Part shown: positions 17,609-28,291 of the stretch, piece by piece
Numbering within the stretch: the stretch's first letter is position 1
Layout of the letters: each line of letters begins with the position of its first letter
NCBI RefSeq assembly: GCF_026262505.1
Contig: NC_067206.1
Location: 37,277,896 to 37,341,895, forward strand
Direction of reading: 5' to 3'
DNA length: 64,000 nt
Origin: Trichomonas vaginalis G3
Taxonomy: Eukaryota; Parabasalia; Trichomonadida; Trichomonadidae
Notes under the pieces: generated by a model
Database searches by the model: none
Told to the model about the DNA's origin: nothing
What the model saw: only the letters and a program-made list of their open reading frames with translations
Position numbers and translations under genes: made by a program

Positions 17609-17719
17609 GTTTACGTAAATGTTTACGTTAATGTTTACGTTAATGGTTTCAGGTTATTCAAAAATGCTTCATAAATGCCTTCTTCAAAAATAATTAATTA
17701 TTGAATAACCTAAAAACCA
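17609..17719. repeat. GTTTACGTWAAT direct repeats and a long hairpin
   Basis: Three tandem units of about 12 bp (17609-17645) lead into an inverted repeat: AGGTTATTCAA (17651-17661) with TTGAATAACCT (17701-17711), flanked by pairing GGTTT/AAACC. It sits downstream of the fibre gene. It could be a 3'-end signal or a protein-binding site; I see no gene in it. Confidence 0.6.
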
Positions 17720-17762
17720 TAAACGATAAAATAACTGATAACAAAATTTTATTTTTATATAA

Positions 17763-17903
17763 ATGGATACCCCACAAGCTCAAAATTTACCACGAATCAT
17801 AACAAGGGAGGAAATGATAAAAATGATGCAAGAACTAATTAAAAACAACAAAACACGAAAACCGAGAAGATGCGGTTATGCAGTAATGATGGAAAGAAGA
17901 TGA
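17763..17903 (+). CDS. Short basic open frame in copy B
   Basis: 46 residues (MDTPQAQNLPRIITREEMIK ... PRRCGYAVMMERR). It is helical and strongly basic at the end. It follows an AT-rich leader like other genes of the element. Length and composition alone do not prove coding; I include it because nothing else explains this interval and the frame is clean. I recognise no family. Confidence 0.4.
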   Translation: MDTPQAQNLPRIITREEMIKMMQELIKNNKTRKPRRCGYAVMMERR

Positions 17904-17913
17904 GGAATAAAAA

Positions 17914-18210
17914 TTAAATTTGGATAGAGTTTAAAAATTCATCTTTATTAAATTCATCTCTTCCAATCAATTTATTTATTCTATTAAATTCTTTTATTTT
18001 TACTTCACTCAGTTTAAGGATTGAACGGTAAGTTTCTAATTTTTCGATTATTTCTTTCCTCTCTTTATCGTTTTCAGCCCCACCGCATTGCGGCTTCTTT
18101 TTGTAATAGCATATTTTTGATTTAATTCTGTTTAGTTTCTTTTTATATTCATCGTCTGGACTCTGAATCTTAATTGAATCAGGACTCTTGGATGCTTTGT
18201 TGTCACTCAT
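17914..18210 (-). CDS. Small charged coiled-coil protein of copy B
   Basis: 98 residues (MSDNKASKSPDSIKIQSPDD). Lys/Glu-rich and largely helical, so a coiled coil is likely. It contains residues PQCGGAE encoded by a GC-rich hairpin insert. It starts 26 bp from the mariner edge, so its leader now abuts the mariner, and it may once have been directly downstream of the integrase gene. I recognise no family. Confidence 0.6.
   Translation of the reverse strand: MSDNKASKSPDSIKIQSPDDEYKKKLNRIKSKICYYKKKPQCGGAENDKERKEIIEKLETYRSILKLSEVKIKEFNRINKLIGRDEFNKDEFLNSIQI
18076..18094. repeat. GC-rich hairpin insert, in coding sequence
   Basis: Hairpin CCGC-ATT-GCGG (18083-18093) preceded by CAGCCCCA. It resembles the second hairpin of the insert at 23863-23886. 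Read in frame. Confidence 0.55.
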
Positions 18211-18316
18211 TTCTTACGAAATAAAAAAATTAAATACAGGGTGTCCAAAGGTGTGTTTAGCACAAACCTGAATACTGCGAATAGAAATAAACAAGTTACA
18301 TATATATAAAGTTTAT

Positions 18317-19331
18317 TTAAATATAATCACCATTGGATTCAATCACGCGTTCGCAGCGATCGATCCAGGCTTGAAAGACACGCTTTAAATCATCATGAGA
18401 AAATTGCTCAAATTACTCTCTTACAAAATTTTCAAGATCATCTGGACTCGCGAATTCGCGTCCTTCAGCTCTCTTTTTTAGCGTGCCGAATAAATAAAAG
18501 TCAGAGGGTGCAATATCAGGTGAATAAATTGGGTTTGGAACAACTTTGACATTGTTTTCCACCAAGTAATTCATTACCTTATGACTTTTGTGAACTCTTG
18601 AATTATCAAAATGAATTGCAAACTTTTGTTTTTGTTGTTTGGATTTCTCAAACTCATCAGAATTGATAATTTGAGTAAGAACATTGTCAATTAGATACTG
18701 AGCATTCATCGTATTAGGTTTTTGAAGAATATCAATTGCGATGATGCCATTCACGCCCCAAAAAACCGACAACATAATCATTGGTGTGTCAATTTTTTTC
18801 TTCGGGAATGTTTGCGGATTTTCATCCTTCGGGATCCACATGATTTTGGCTTCTGTTGCATATTGAAACCAAGACTCGTCCCTGTTACTAAAAGGCGAAA
18901 CTTCTTGGATTGATACGCACCCAATATAGAGAGGAGCTCTTTCGAAGATTGGACTCTAGATTTTTTTTGAACTGAATTAAGGTTGTGCGGAACCCAACGT
19001 GTATACGCTAGTTTGTAGTTCAAATAATTGTGCAGATAATAACTGACTGTTGTACGTGGTATCTTTGTCATCTCCTCTATCCTTATGAGTGATGCTCTTG
19101 GGTCTTCATCTAGCGCTTGAAGAATTGCTTTGATTTTTCTTTGATCCGGCGATTTTTTGTCAATTTTTATGATGGGCGCCTTTTTGTTCATGAAGTGATA
19201 CATCCTAACATGATACGTTACAGTGGAATAGCTAGTAGCATCCATACCAAAGCATTTTACCAATGTCTCGTAGATTTTTTACAGTCTTTGTATTTTTTTG
19301 CAAGAGCGAGGATGTTTTCTTTATGATTCAT
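18317..19331 (-). pseudogene. mariner transposase, disrupted
   Basis: The locus spans about 338 codons, the usual mariner length, from ATG at 19331 (MNHKENILALAKKYKD) to the stop at 18317. The N-terminal HTH region (IRIEEMTKIPRTTVSYYLH) and the catalytic region (FAIHFDNSRVHKSHKV and YSPDIAPSDFYLFGTLK, the second and third acidic positions of a DD34D triad) are visible. The frame is broken three times: a shift close to the start (about 19265), a shift near 18840-18910 around the first catalytic Asp, and an in-frame stop just before 18413. It is therefore inactive as it stands. The leader carries TTTTGGCGGGATTT and TCATTTTTT. Confidence 0.9.
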
Positions 19332-19358
19332 TAAAAAATGAAAAAAATCCCGCCAAAA
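19332..19358 (-). promoter_or_regulatory. Transposase leader: GGCGGGATTT box plus TCA initiator
   Basis: On the minus strand TTTTGGCGGGATTT is followed by TCATTTTTTA a few bases before the mariner ATG. The same two blocks precede an unrelated transposase-like gene at 63551-63582. TCA-type initiators near the ATG are the known T. vaginalis core promoter. The GGCGGG box resembles an E2F-type site; that part is inference. Confidence 0.5.
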
Positions 19359-19537
19359 TTTCCCGCGAAACCGCCTCTTGTCTCAAAATTCATTTTATAT
19401 CCCGGCATGGCGCCAAAATACAACTTACTCATCATATACATATATTCATATTTTTTATTATATATTTATAATCAGCATATATCTCCTTTAATAGTCTCAT
19501 ATAGAGCGCTGTGCTAAACGCACCTTTGGACACCCTA

Positions 19538-21120
19538 TATTATTTAAATATAATGGAGTAATAAAATAAATCGGAATTTCTATTAATTTATTGTCAACTT
19601 CAACTAATGCATTGCCGTTAATATATCTAACAAATTCGGCTATTGTGTCAAATCTTCGTCTTCTTTTTGTCATTGATTTATCAGTTTTTCCATAATTGAG
19701 ATGAATCAAAACTTTATCTCCTTGTTTAAAATTCATGAGCCCCGAATTAATTTGTTCACGTTTAACATCATTTAACCTTTCCATTTGCTTTCTAATATAT
19801 CCCCATTCTTTTGAAATATCATTTTTCATTTCCACCGGTTTCATGTTTATAGTTCTATGCCATGTATTATTGTAATATATACTAACTGCTGTATGATGGA
19901 GTCATGATTTCCATCCCAGTATATCTGACCGTTAACTCCTAACGCATCTCTAAGAGTTCTCATTACCGCATCAACTATTTTATTATGAAACGTATATGGA
20001 GAGGATGAAAAGTAAAAATTAATTTGTGGGAAATAATGAGCCATAGCTGCCTGAAATCCTTTATCACCATCACCCCTTATATTATCTACTCTTTCATGAT
20101 CTAGTAAGTATTGATAGCTCTTCTTGTTTCCTGTTCTGTTTTCCCTTTCACCGGAATGCAATATAAATATCTAGTGTTAATGTTAATGGCAAATAAATAA
20201 GTAACGTTTCCTTTTGAATATTCTAAATGATCGATTTCGTATGAATATGGATATGGTGCAAATGAAGGGCGACTAAATTTTTCCTTTAACGGTTGAATTT
20301 TTGGGTCAGTTGGTTTATTTAATATCTTGAAATCCTTTTTAAAATCTTTTTGCTTCTTTAATGTTTGAAATGGATATAATAAAGTGAATGATGAAGGATT
20401 AACTGAAGGAGGAGGTACTACCGTTGGAGGTTTTGGTGTTGTAAGTGGTTTAATTTTATCTGCTTTGATTTTGGATGATGAAGTTTTGGATTTCATTCCT
20501 CCCTTCATTAATTCTGGATGTATTCTATTCATTTGTTTTAAATATGCTGTATATAAAGGTTTGATATACTTTCCCGCTTCGAGTTTATGTTGAAGGATGA
20601 ATTCCAAAAGTTGATCTTCATTTAAAAGTCGGGCTGAATATGGTTTAACTAATGAATCATAAATTAAAGCTTGTGCATCATTTATGGTCTGAAGGACCTG
20701 GGCGTTTTGCACCTTTAGCTGTTGAACATTTGCTACTTTCTCTTTTGGTGTTGTTTTCGGCTTTTTCTTCTTTGGCTTTTGTTCCTTTGGCTTTTGCGGC
20801 TCAGGATTATATAATTTATATAATTCATCAATATCTTCTTCTGTTAATACTTTATTTTTGAAATCTTTCAATTGTTTAAGTTGTGATTTAGTTTTTCCCT
20901 TTGTATATTCATTATTTTTAATTTTGTCTTTAATTTTAGAAATTATTTTATCATGATATTTCAAAATTTCATTTTTATAATACGGATAATAATAATCCAT
21001 ATCATCACCCGTTATATTGTTATTATGTTTTTGGAGATATGATTTTAATTCATAATAATTAAGAAAATTTTGATAACGTACTAAATCATCAATTAAAATT
21101 TCTAAATCTGCGTTATCCAT
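19538..21120 (-). pseudogene. Maverick integrase of copy B, broken
   Basis: Starts MDNADLEILIDDLVRYQNF. A long Lys/Pro-rich tether (QKPKEQKPKKKKPKTTPKE) and a proline-rich linker (PKPPTVVPPPSVNP) precede an rve core (YEIDHLEYSKGNVTYLFAIN; DNIRGDGDKGFQAAMAH; FHNKIVDAVMRTLRDAL) and a beta-rich C-terminal part (GLMNFKQGDKVLIHLNYG). The N-terminal extension is much longer than in the copy A/C integrases. The locus has about two breaks, and the mariner sits at its 3' edge. Confidence 0.85.
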
Positions 21121-22904
21121 TTATAATAAAATAAATGTTTTAAGGGTGCCCACCTCTTTGAATCATAGTATCAAAACCATTATTTACATATTGAATCACA
21201 TCATTAACGGTTCCTTTTGTCTCTTCTGTGGCATTATTTAAAATAAAATTTTAAATTCATGACTCAACCCCTACGTTTTTAAATTGTATTAAATAAATGG
21301 CATACAACATCCATTTTCACAACATACAGCCTTAGTGTGTGCTCCTGTTAATGCAGTCTTACCGATTGTTAAGCGAGTCATTGACCCGTTTTTAAGTTGT
21401 AAATTAATATTCTGACCATCAAATATCACTTTATCATTTATTATATCCAAATAATTTTTAGGTGTTAATTGTTTATTTTGTCGTAAACTAACACCTTTCA
21501 TTTTTTGTGCAATCTTTTTAAAATCACTTCCATCAATTGAACCGTTGAATGATGTATAACACTTGGGGCATAAAGCAACCATGTTATCACCTTGTTTCTC
21601 AATTGCTAAACCCAATAACTTCTTCTCATGTGCTTTTTCTTCAGCTTTATTCTTTAATTTAGGTTTAAATTTCTCATCAAAACAGAAGAAATCAAATGGT
21701 GAATTTGAAAATGTTTTTATCATAAAATTGTTTATCGGTAACAATTGCTTGAAATGCTTGAGTGTTAGGAAGATTTGGGTCGCCAGCGATTGCCCAATAA
21801 GATGAATCAGTATCACCTTCAATGAAATGAAAACGATTAACATTCATGCATTTATACATAAAATCATAAATGAAAACCTAAATACCAGTATTTAGCATTA
21901 TCTAAAGTGAAGAATGCCTCTTGTAAACATGTATCACATCTATAAAATCTATCTTTGAGCATCACTTGATACGTATCCTCTCCTATTTCTCTTATGTTTT
22001 TAAACTTATTTGACATACATGCAACGCGTGCCTTCTGTGCATTCATTATTTTAGTCTTTGCGTAATTTTGTGTATTCATTGCATCGTAACCATATGATCC
22101 ATTAAGCGAAATCTTGCAAAATAAACTTTTTCCTTTATTTCCTTCTAATTCAGCCTTTTGTCTTTCGTTCATAAATTCGTTCGCAAATTCATTAAAACAA
22201 GTGTTTTTAGTAAATGTTAAAATTGATTGAATATCATCGATGATAAAATGAAATCTGTCTATTAGATACCAAAGATAATAAGAAGAAAATGGTTGATATT
22301 GGTTGTGTGTTGATGCTAACTGAGTTAATTTCCTCTGTTTCTGGTCAACTGGTAGATTGTTTGATTTCATGTAATTATACATAAAACTGCCAATTGTTTT
22401 TTCATCTGTGATAATATCTAAGTTTCTTATTATCGGTAAAAAGTTTATGTAATCATTAATGTATTTTTCATCAATGTGACCCTTTACTTCAGCCACGAAT
22501 AAAGTATTTTTCTTTCTTAATATTCCCAGTGCTTTTGCTTTCTTTGTTGCTGTATCACAAATGATAACACCATTCAATCTTCCCGGCATATACATTTTAT
22601 GGTCAGTATATTGAATGAAATCATGAGGATTAGATGAAAATGATGAAGGATATAATGAATTAAAATCAACACCAACGAAATGAGTCATAATGTTGGTGGT
22701 GTCCTCATTTGATACAGTTTTAGTTTCTGGACTATATGAAAGTTTATTAATGTGCGTGATTCCTTTAAGATTTACTCTATGTTGAACATTTGATAGACCA
22801 CCAGTAATTCCATTACGGAGAATGTGATAAGCTTCAACTGAATCTAAAGTCATTGGTAAATTATTTTTTAATGCATAATTTCTTAAATTGATTCTTAAAC
22901 GTTG

Positions 22905-23075
22905 AACATCTTCATCTTTATTTGATTTTACGACATTGCAATAACAACACATTAACTGACAATTTTCTTTGGTATGTGGTTTTTCATTATCGATTCTATC
23001 CAATGTTGGTTTATTTGCATATGTAAACGCTTTACCACACATTTTGCATTTAGATGAAAGGATTAAATCGTGATA
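22905..23075 (-). other. HNH nuclease-like module embedded in the polymerase
   Basis: Within the polymerase, between the exonuclease and palm motifs, the sequence reads CKMCGK ... TLDRIDNEKPHTKENCQLMC ... CCYCN: two CxxC pairs around LDRIDN and ENCQ, the layout of HNH/endonuclease VII-type nucleases. No intein-type splice-junction motifs are obvious. The copy C polymerase has nothing comparable that I can see. Confidence 0.75.
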
Positions 23076-23862
23076 GTATTGAAAATCATCCATTGAAACA
23101 TTATTTTTAGTATCTCTTTCTGCTTTTTCATCTTGTTTCTTATATGATTCAATTTTATATTTCCAATACTTTTTCGTTAATTCAAAACTTGATTCTATCT
23201 CTTCCTCAGGATATTTTTCATTAGGATTAAAGTCTTTATATGCTAAAGCGTAACGAATCATTGAAGCATTCGATGATAAAGAAAGATTATGAAGCGTGTC
23301 AATTTTATAAACAAATGTTTCTTCAATAATTTTATCGATTGGGTCAATCATAATTTCAACATCTTTATTGCAATAATGAATAAAATATTCTAATCTATTC
23401 TTAAAATTTTTAGCATCATTGAGATATATTTGATAATCACTATCTGATATAGTTTCTTGAGTTAATGCTGAATAAAATGAATCTTGAGTGAATGGTTCCA
23501 CTTTATATAATTCTTCTTCGTAATTTTCCCACGTGATGAATTGATAAGGGAAAAAGGATTTAACACGTGATTTATTGTTTCCGAAATCTTGAGTGAATTG
23601 GTCTAATGTCCCACCCGCTATATAATTTCTGATGTCAATAAATCTCAATTCATATGGAACGTTTGTTTTCTTTACAATGATTTGCTTAAATTGTGAAGAT
23701 GAACCCAGCATTGATTTTATTTTCCATTTTGCAGTGTTTAAATCATGAAGAATTAAATTTAAATCAAACTTTCCCGAATTAAAACCTATGATATTCACTT
23801 TATTGAATTCCTCATCTAGAAGTTCTTTAAATGCTTCCTTCTGTTTTTCATTTAATGTATGA

Positions 23863-23886
23863 GACAAAGTCCCCACCGTTTGCGGC
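23863..23886. repeat. GC-rich double-hairpin insert in polymerase gene
   Basis: GACAAAGTC followed by CACCG-TTTG-CGG(C). It is nearly the same as the insert at 3390-3413 in an unrelated copy A gene, and is read in frame. Confidence 0.65.
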
Positions 23887-25296
23887 TTCAATAATTCTTC
23901 ATATTGTTCAATATTTGATTTAGCAACTAATGAACAGGTTGAAAATAAAAACTCAATCCAATCAGAAATAAAAGAATCACTCGAAGTTAAGCAAAAATTC
24001 CTCGTATATGTTTTATCATTTAATTTAACCGTTGATGATACCATGAATGGTTTTAAGTAAGCGTTCAAAGTTGCACACTCAGAAAGTTGTAATTCTTCTT
24101 TAGTCTCTAATGTTTCAAAGTCAAAAGTAATATAATATCTTGTCGGTTTATAATATTTCTGCAAATTGTGAGCTAATAACCACTGATATATCTTCTGTTT
24201 CATAATGTGGTGCATATGGTTGCTGTGTCTTTTGCAACTGAACGTCTTGAATTAATCTCCCATTATTTTCTTTACATTTCTCACAATGCTTTAAAAATCT
24301 TCTTTGGTTTTTCCTTTCTGGATCATCACGGATAGAATAAACTTCTTCTTTACAATATGGACAAACTTTATAGCCGGTGAGTGCTTCAACGTCTGTTATT
24401 CTGTCAGCGTGAAGTTTTCCACATGGACTCTGTGTTAATAAAATATTTACTGTTTCAAATTCTGGATCTATCATTATTGATTCCACTAATGGAAAGTCTA
24501 CCTTATTTATGTCCACGTCTTCTGGTTGAGGATCACAATAATAGAAATCAATATTAACATTTAACATTCTCGCTAATCTCTCACTTTCTGATGAAATGTC
24601 AAACCCTTCATATGCATCTATTGCTTCATTTAAATAGCTTCTACGAGTTTTAGGATTAACACCATCAGGAATGTTATAGAAGCGTTTAAATAACCTTCTA
24701 CCTTCTGCTCTAATTTGATTATCATTCATTTTAGCTGTTCCGTTTTTGTTCATTTATGTAAGAATAAAAAATTAAAAAATAAATAAAAATAAACTTTATT
24801 TTTTAAAGCCCATAAAATGAATTAAGAACACATAAATTTTTATCATCTGCGACGTGACGAATACATTTTAATTTACTCAAGAATGCGTACCCTGATACAT
24901 TAAATCTAATTCCTGTCTTATTTAATTTCACAACTTTGAAAAGGAATGTATGAATAGCTATAAAATGATGAGAAGATGTTTTATGGGTTGCTTCCATTTT
25001 TTCTGAAATAAATGAATAAATATAATGTTTATAAGTTTTCATATCTTTTATGTTCTTAATAACGAATGGTATAGACCTTTCAACTTCGTCTTCCTTCGGT
25101 GCTTTTCTTTCATATGAAACATTATTAGTATCTTCAATAATGAAACCACAATCACACAAAATTTTATAGGTTCCAATGGTTTCTTTTGATATTTTATCTA
25201 ATAAATCAAAAACTTTATCAACACCCGTGCATTTATTTAAATAATAATTTGTGTAAATATCATGATCTTCTTTCTTAATCGTATTAGTTGCATATG

Positions 25297-25908
25297 TCAC
25301 GTTTTTAGTGCTTTTTTGAATTTTTTGGAATCTAAAGGTGGTGAAAGTAGGATACAGGGGTATTCTTCATTATCAATAAATTGTAACTTATGTTTACGAA
25401 TAAATTTAGTACCTTCTTCTGAAAGTGTTTCGTCTATTTCACCATCTAATAAATTTTGTGTTGATTCTGAGACATAATTTTTATATCTTTCTTCATGAGA
25501 TTTCTGAACTTCTGATTCTGAAGCTGGGATATTCATTAAACCCTCTACTTCATTTTCATTATATTTTTCAACTTCTCTTAATTCCTTAATTTTTTCATCT
25601 ATTTCATCTCTTATTTTTTTCAGTCTTTCAATTTCATCGTATTCATCATCTTTAATTCGTTCTTCATAATATTCGGGGAAAACATCAGGTTCTTTAGGTT
25701 TTTCTTCTTCAGATGTGGGATATAAGAAATTTATAATATCATCTTTATTCATTTTTCCATCATAATCTAAATCATTTAATAACTCCGCGAATTTTTGACA
25801 ATTTCTTAAATAATATTTATCAACTTCATAACCCACCTCCTCTAATATATCCTTTATTTCCTCGTTTGTGAATCCTAATTTTTTAACGTTGTTAGTTTTG
25901 ACGCTCAT
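25297..25908 (-). CDS. Charged helical protein upstream of the polymerase
   Basis: 203 residues from MSVKTNNVKKLGFTNEEIKD. It has an N-terminal helical domain (VGYEVDKYYLRNCQKFAELL) and a long Glu/Lys coiled coil (DEIERLKKIRDEIDEKIKEL). It overlaps the polymerase cluster by 4 bp. The gene at 47691-48097 holds the same position in copy C and starts with a similar helical domain, so the two may be homologues. It is the last gene before the element end. Function unknown. Confidence 0.7.
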   Translation of the reverse strand: MSVKTNNVKKLGFTNEEIKDILEEVGYEVDKYYLRNCQKFAELLNDLDYDGKMNKDDIINFLYPTSEEEKPKEPDVFPEYYEERIKDDEYDEIERLKKIRDEIDEKIKELREVEKYNENEVEGLMNIPASESEVQKSHEERYKNYVSESTQNLLDGEIDETLSEEGTKFIRKHKLQFIDNEEYPCILLSPPLDSKKFKKALKT

Positions 25909-26215
25909 TTCATACAAAATAAAAAAATAAATTAATAAACATAACTAAGTTTTAATTTTTCGTAAGACATGAATTTTTAAAGTTTATTTTTTAAAAAAAA
26001 TTTATTTTTTATTTCATTATGTATGGGCTGAGTGTAAATGTCTTACAATTTTGAAAATTTTTTAAATCTTGATTTATTCAAAAACGTAAGAATAAAAACC
26101 GTAAGAATCATACATTTTTTACTTCATATGTTAAAAAAATGATACAAAATCGCTCGATATTGTATGAATTCTTACGTTTACAAAAAAAGTCACAAAACCC
26201 GCTACATATACTACT
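25909..26215. repeat. Terminal region of copy B
   Basis: About 300 bp without genes. CGTAAGAAT(T)CATACA-like motifs recur in both orientations (26084-26120 and 26163-26182). CACAAAACCCGCTACATATACTACT at the end recalls the tips of A and C (GTCAAAACCGCTAAG ... TACTAACT). The exact end and target duplication cannot be proved because the other tip is not in the window. Confidence 0.55.
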
Positions 26216-27603
26216 TGTGTCACTTTTATCAATATCTGTATTTTGAATGGAGTAATTAACTTAAAATTGCATGGTTAAACTAAATTATTTGTCAGAAGAT
26301 TGGCATTTTTCAATTCAATTTTTTATCTCCCACGATTTCATAAGAGCATTGATTATATGTCCGTTGCCTAATTGTCTCATATGAAATATAGCTCACAAAA
26401 TTCGCGTGCTCGTCGAATTCCCAATTTCTGTAGCATTTGGATCAGAAAAAATACTGTCTGTCGGTAATATAAATTTTTGTTATTCTGACGCATCGTTCAG
26501 AATTTGAGGGGATTTTAGGTCCTAAAAATAAGTATCTTCCGATACACTAGAAACTCTGTTGGATTGGCCTCAAAAATTTCATACAAGATCTTTCCCCACA
26601 CAGCCTCCGGCTGGTCTGCCACTTTAGGTCCATTAAAATTGATAACAATGTGTTAGAGTATCCACAATGCGTTAGAACGATAGACAGTATAACAAATTTA
26701 AATCTAACTAAAATTCATAATTTATTTGATTATTTTAATATTTCTAACTGGTGTCATTTCTTTAAATAGTTCGATCATCATTTACTGTTGCAGATTCGAT
26801 TTGAGCATTGTCTTACTCTCAGAAAATCTAATTTGATGTTTGAAATCGTTGTGATAATCGTATTCTTTTAATTTCATTGCATTATCGGATTTGAATCAAA
26901 ATTGGAAATGAAGGGTTCTACTGTCCCTCAATTTTGAGCCGAATTTATGGTTTAGAACCGAATTCAGAATTTCTGTTGACCTAAAGTGAAACCAGACCTA
27001 GATAAATAAAATATACATTTAGAAATATTTCGAAACAACCAGAAATGAGCTGAAAATAAATTTTTGACATTTATTTTAATGCCCGACCAAATAATGAATT
27101 TTAATTTTGGACTCATTTATGAGTTTTTTGATTGCCGTTCTTTCTAAATATTTTTAAATTAGGCCTAAATAAAATTGAGAAAACGGGCGGTTATTCTAAA
27201 TACGGCTTGAAATTTGATGACAGTAACCCACCACCTTGATGACCTACATGATTGATATTAATTCCTGTACTCATATACAGTATGATATATTTTCTAAATA
27301 CCATGTAATAACCTACATAATTGAACGTCAAATAAACAAGATGAATCTGAAAGGACCGATTTATTATACACGGCAGTCTTATTGTTCTTTCTATTTCATA
27401 GATTGGCTATAACACAGCATTTACTTGAAGTAGTTAAATTTCTCATTTCATGTATCAACTGGCTGTGAAGATTTGTACTTGGATGTATCGTGTTTAATGA
27501 CTAGCTCCTGTAGTGCATGTGGTATTGTCAGAAAATCTAATCTGATATTTAAAATCGGTGCGATAATTTTATTCCTTTAATTTCATGTCACTGTTCCAAA
27601 TAA
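26216..27603. other. Host intergenic region, no gene recognised
   Basis: About 1.4 kb of AT-rich DNA without a convincing open frame. A diverged direct repeat of about 60 bp (26813-26877 and 27527-27584, sharing CAGAAAATCTAAT ... TTTAATTTCAT) lies partly upstream of the ankyrin relic and may be old flanking sequence of that gene family. A weak inverted pair, CTGGTCTGCCACTTTAGG and CCTAAAGTGAAACCAG, lies at 26612 and 26981. Confidence 0.5.
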
Positions 27604-27828
27604 AATTATATTGATGTATCCACTGCGTTATATCAGCTAAAAACGGAAAATAAGGAAGAATTAAACTCGATTTTCAATATGATCAAAACAAATTTGATTG
27701 ATTCAAAAATATATCTTCCTCGAAAAATTATAAAGGTCATTTCAGATATTATTCCTTTTAATAACCGCTATACAAAGTCATACTTGGAACTTATGAAACT
27801 CATCTCAGATGATTATCATCTAAAATAG
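27604..27828 (+). pseudogene. Relic of an ankyrin-family gene, N-terminal piece
   Basis: 74 codons (NYIDVSTALYQLKTENKEEL ... SDDYHLK, then a stop) that align with residues about 23-105 of the intact ankyrin protein encoded at 28510-30525 on the other strand (YYIDIYNALYQLKTEKEEEL ... SDEYQIKEV). A stop precedes the piece and another ends it, and the ankyrin repeats are missing. It is therefore a broken duplicate next to a living member of the family, in opposite orientation. Confidence 0.8.
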
Positions 27829-27862
27829 ATAACGAATATTCCAAATTTATATAACTTCCATA

Positions 27863-27995
27863 TTTTAAGGGTGCACTTACGCCCATCTGACTTTCATTCA
27901 AATTTTTGACAAACGGCGTGAAGCGTCATTGAAAATTAACCTTAAACGTCTGAATTGAAGGTTCTGCCATAGGGGCGTAAGTGCACCCTTAAAAG
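27863..27995. mobile_element. MITE-like palindromic element, copy 1
   Basis: 133 bp with 22-bp inverted ends, TTTTAAGGGTGCACTTACG and its complement. No coding capacity. It sits 34 bp after the ankyrin relic. Confidence 0.75.
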
Positions 27996-28160
27996 GGTAT
28001 AATGTTGGTTCTGGAAGTTCAGGAGATATCGAAAAATTGAAAAATTGAAATTAGAAATCCCAAATATTTACAATTTACACGGCTATTATGAAAGTGATGG
28101 ATTTGATAAATATCAAGTGCTCAATAGTCAGCAAGTACTCAATTTTCCTCTCAAACGATT

Positions 28161-28291
28161 TTTAAGGGTGCACTTACGCCCCTATGACAGGGCCTTCAAT
28201 TCAGATATTTAAGGTTAAATTTCAATGGTGTGTCACGTTTGTTGTCAAAAATTTGAATTAAAGTCAGATGAGCGTATGTGCAGCCTTAAAA
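28161..28291. mobile_element. MITE-like palindromic element, copy 2
   Basis: 131 bp, the same family as 27863-27995 in opposite orientation and more diverged at its right end (GTATGTGCAGCCTTAAAA). The 165 bp between the two copies contains no gene that I recognise. The remaining stretch to 28509 is AT-rich 3' flank of the ankyrin gene. Confidence 0.75.

Larger units (their letters stand above)
18237..19537 (-). mobile_element. mariner transposon, Tvmar1-like, inserted in copy B
   Basis: 1301 bp bounded by TA dinucleotides (18235-18236 and 19538-19539). The inverted repeats of 27 bp start with (C/T)AGGGTGTCCAAAGGTG and differ at two positions. Length and coding content match the mariner family described from T. 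vaginalis. It interrupts copy B at the very 3' edge of the integrase gene. Confidence 0.92.
21289..25300 (-). pseudogene. Protein-primed type B DNA polymerase cluster of copy B, broken
   Basis: From right to left the strand encodes an N-terminal region (IRFNVSGYAFLSKLKCIRH), a zinc-type region (CPYCKEEVYS ... HCEKCK), exonuclease motifs (YITFDFETLE; IIGFNSGKFDLNLIL; YCNKDVEIMIDPI), an HNH-like module (about 22905-23075), and the palm motifs VDFNSLYPSSF and SLNGSYGYDAM. The last part has a CPKC finger. The order matches Maverick polymerases that use a protein primer. The locus has about three breaks. It is the largest gene block of copy B and lies between the integrase and a small upstream gene. 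Confidence 0.88.
13985..26215. mobile_element. Maverick/Polinton copy B, remaining right-hand part
   Basis: Family: Maverick (Polinton), a lineage distant from A and C and visibly more AT-rich. It begins here only because copy A is inserted in one of its genes; its left end is beyond the window. The probable right tip is ACTACT at 26215, preceded by a subterminal region. Parts: probable virion genes, one-piece fibre, integrase, type B polymerase cluster with an embedded HNH motif, and small genes. It is broken, with about half a dozen breaks besides the two element insertions, and is older than A and C by appearance. Confidence 0.8.

Noticed and set aside
20686-20710. GGTC-TGAAG-GACC fold in the copy B integrase as another hairpin insert
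   Set aside because: Weak stem, no filled/empty comparison, and the second hairpin is imperfect; left out of the family.
26612-26998. Short inverted pair (CTGGTCTGCCACTTTAGG / CCTAAAGTGAAACCAG) as a MITE of about 390 bp
   Set aside because: Only about 18 bp with a mismatch and no target duplication; could be chance.
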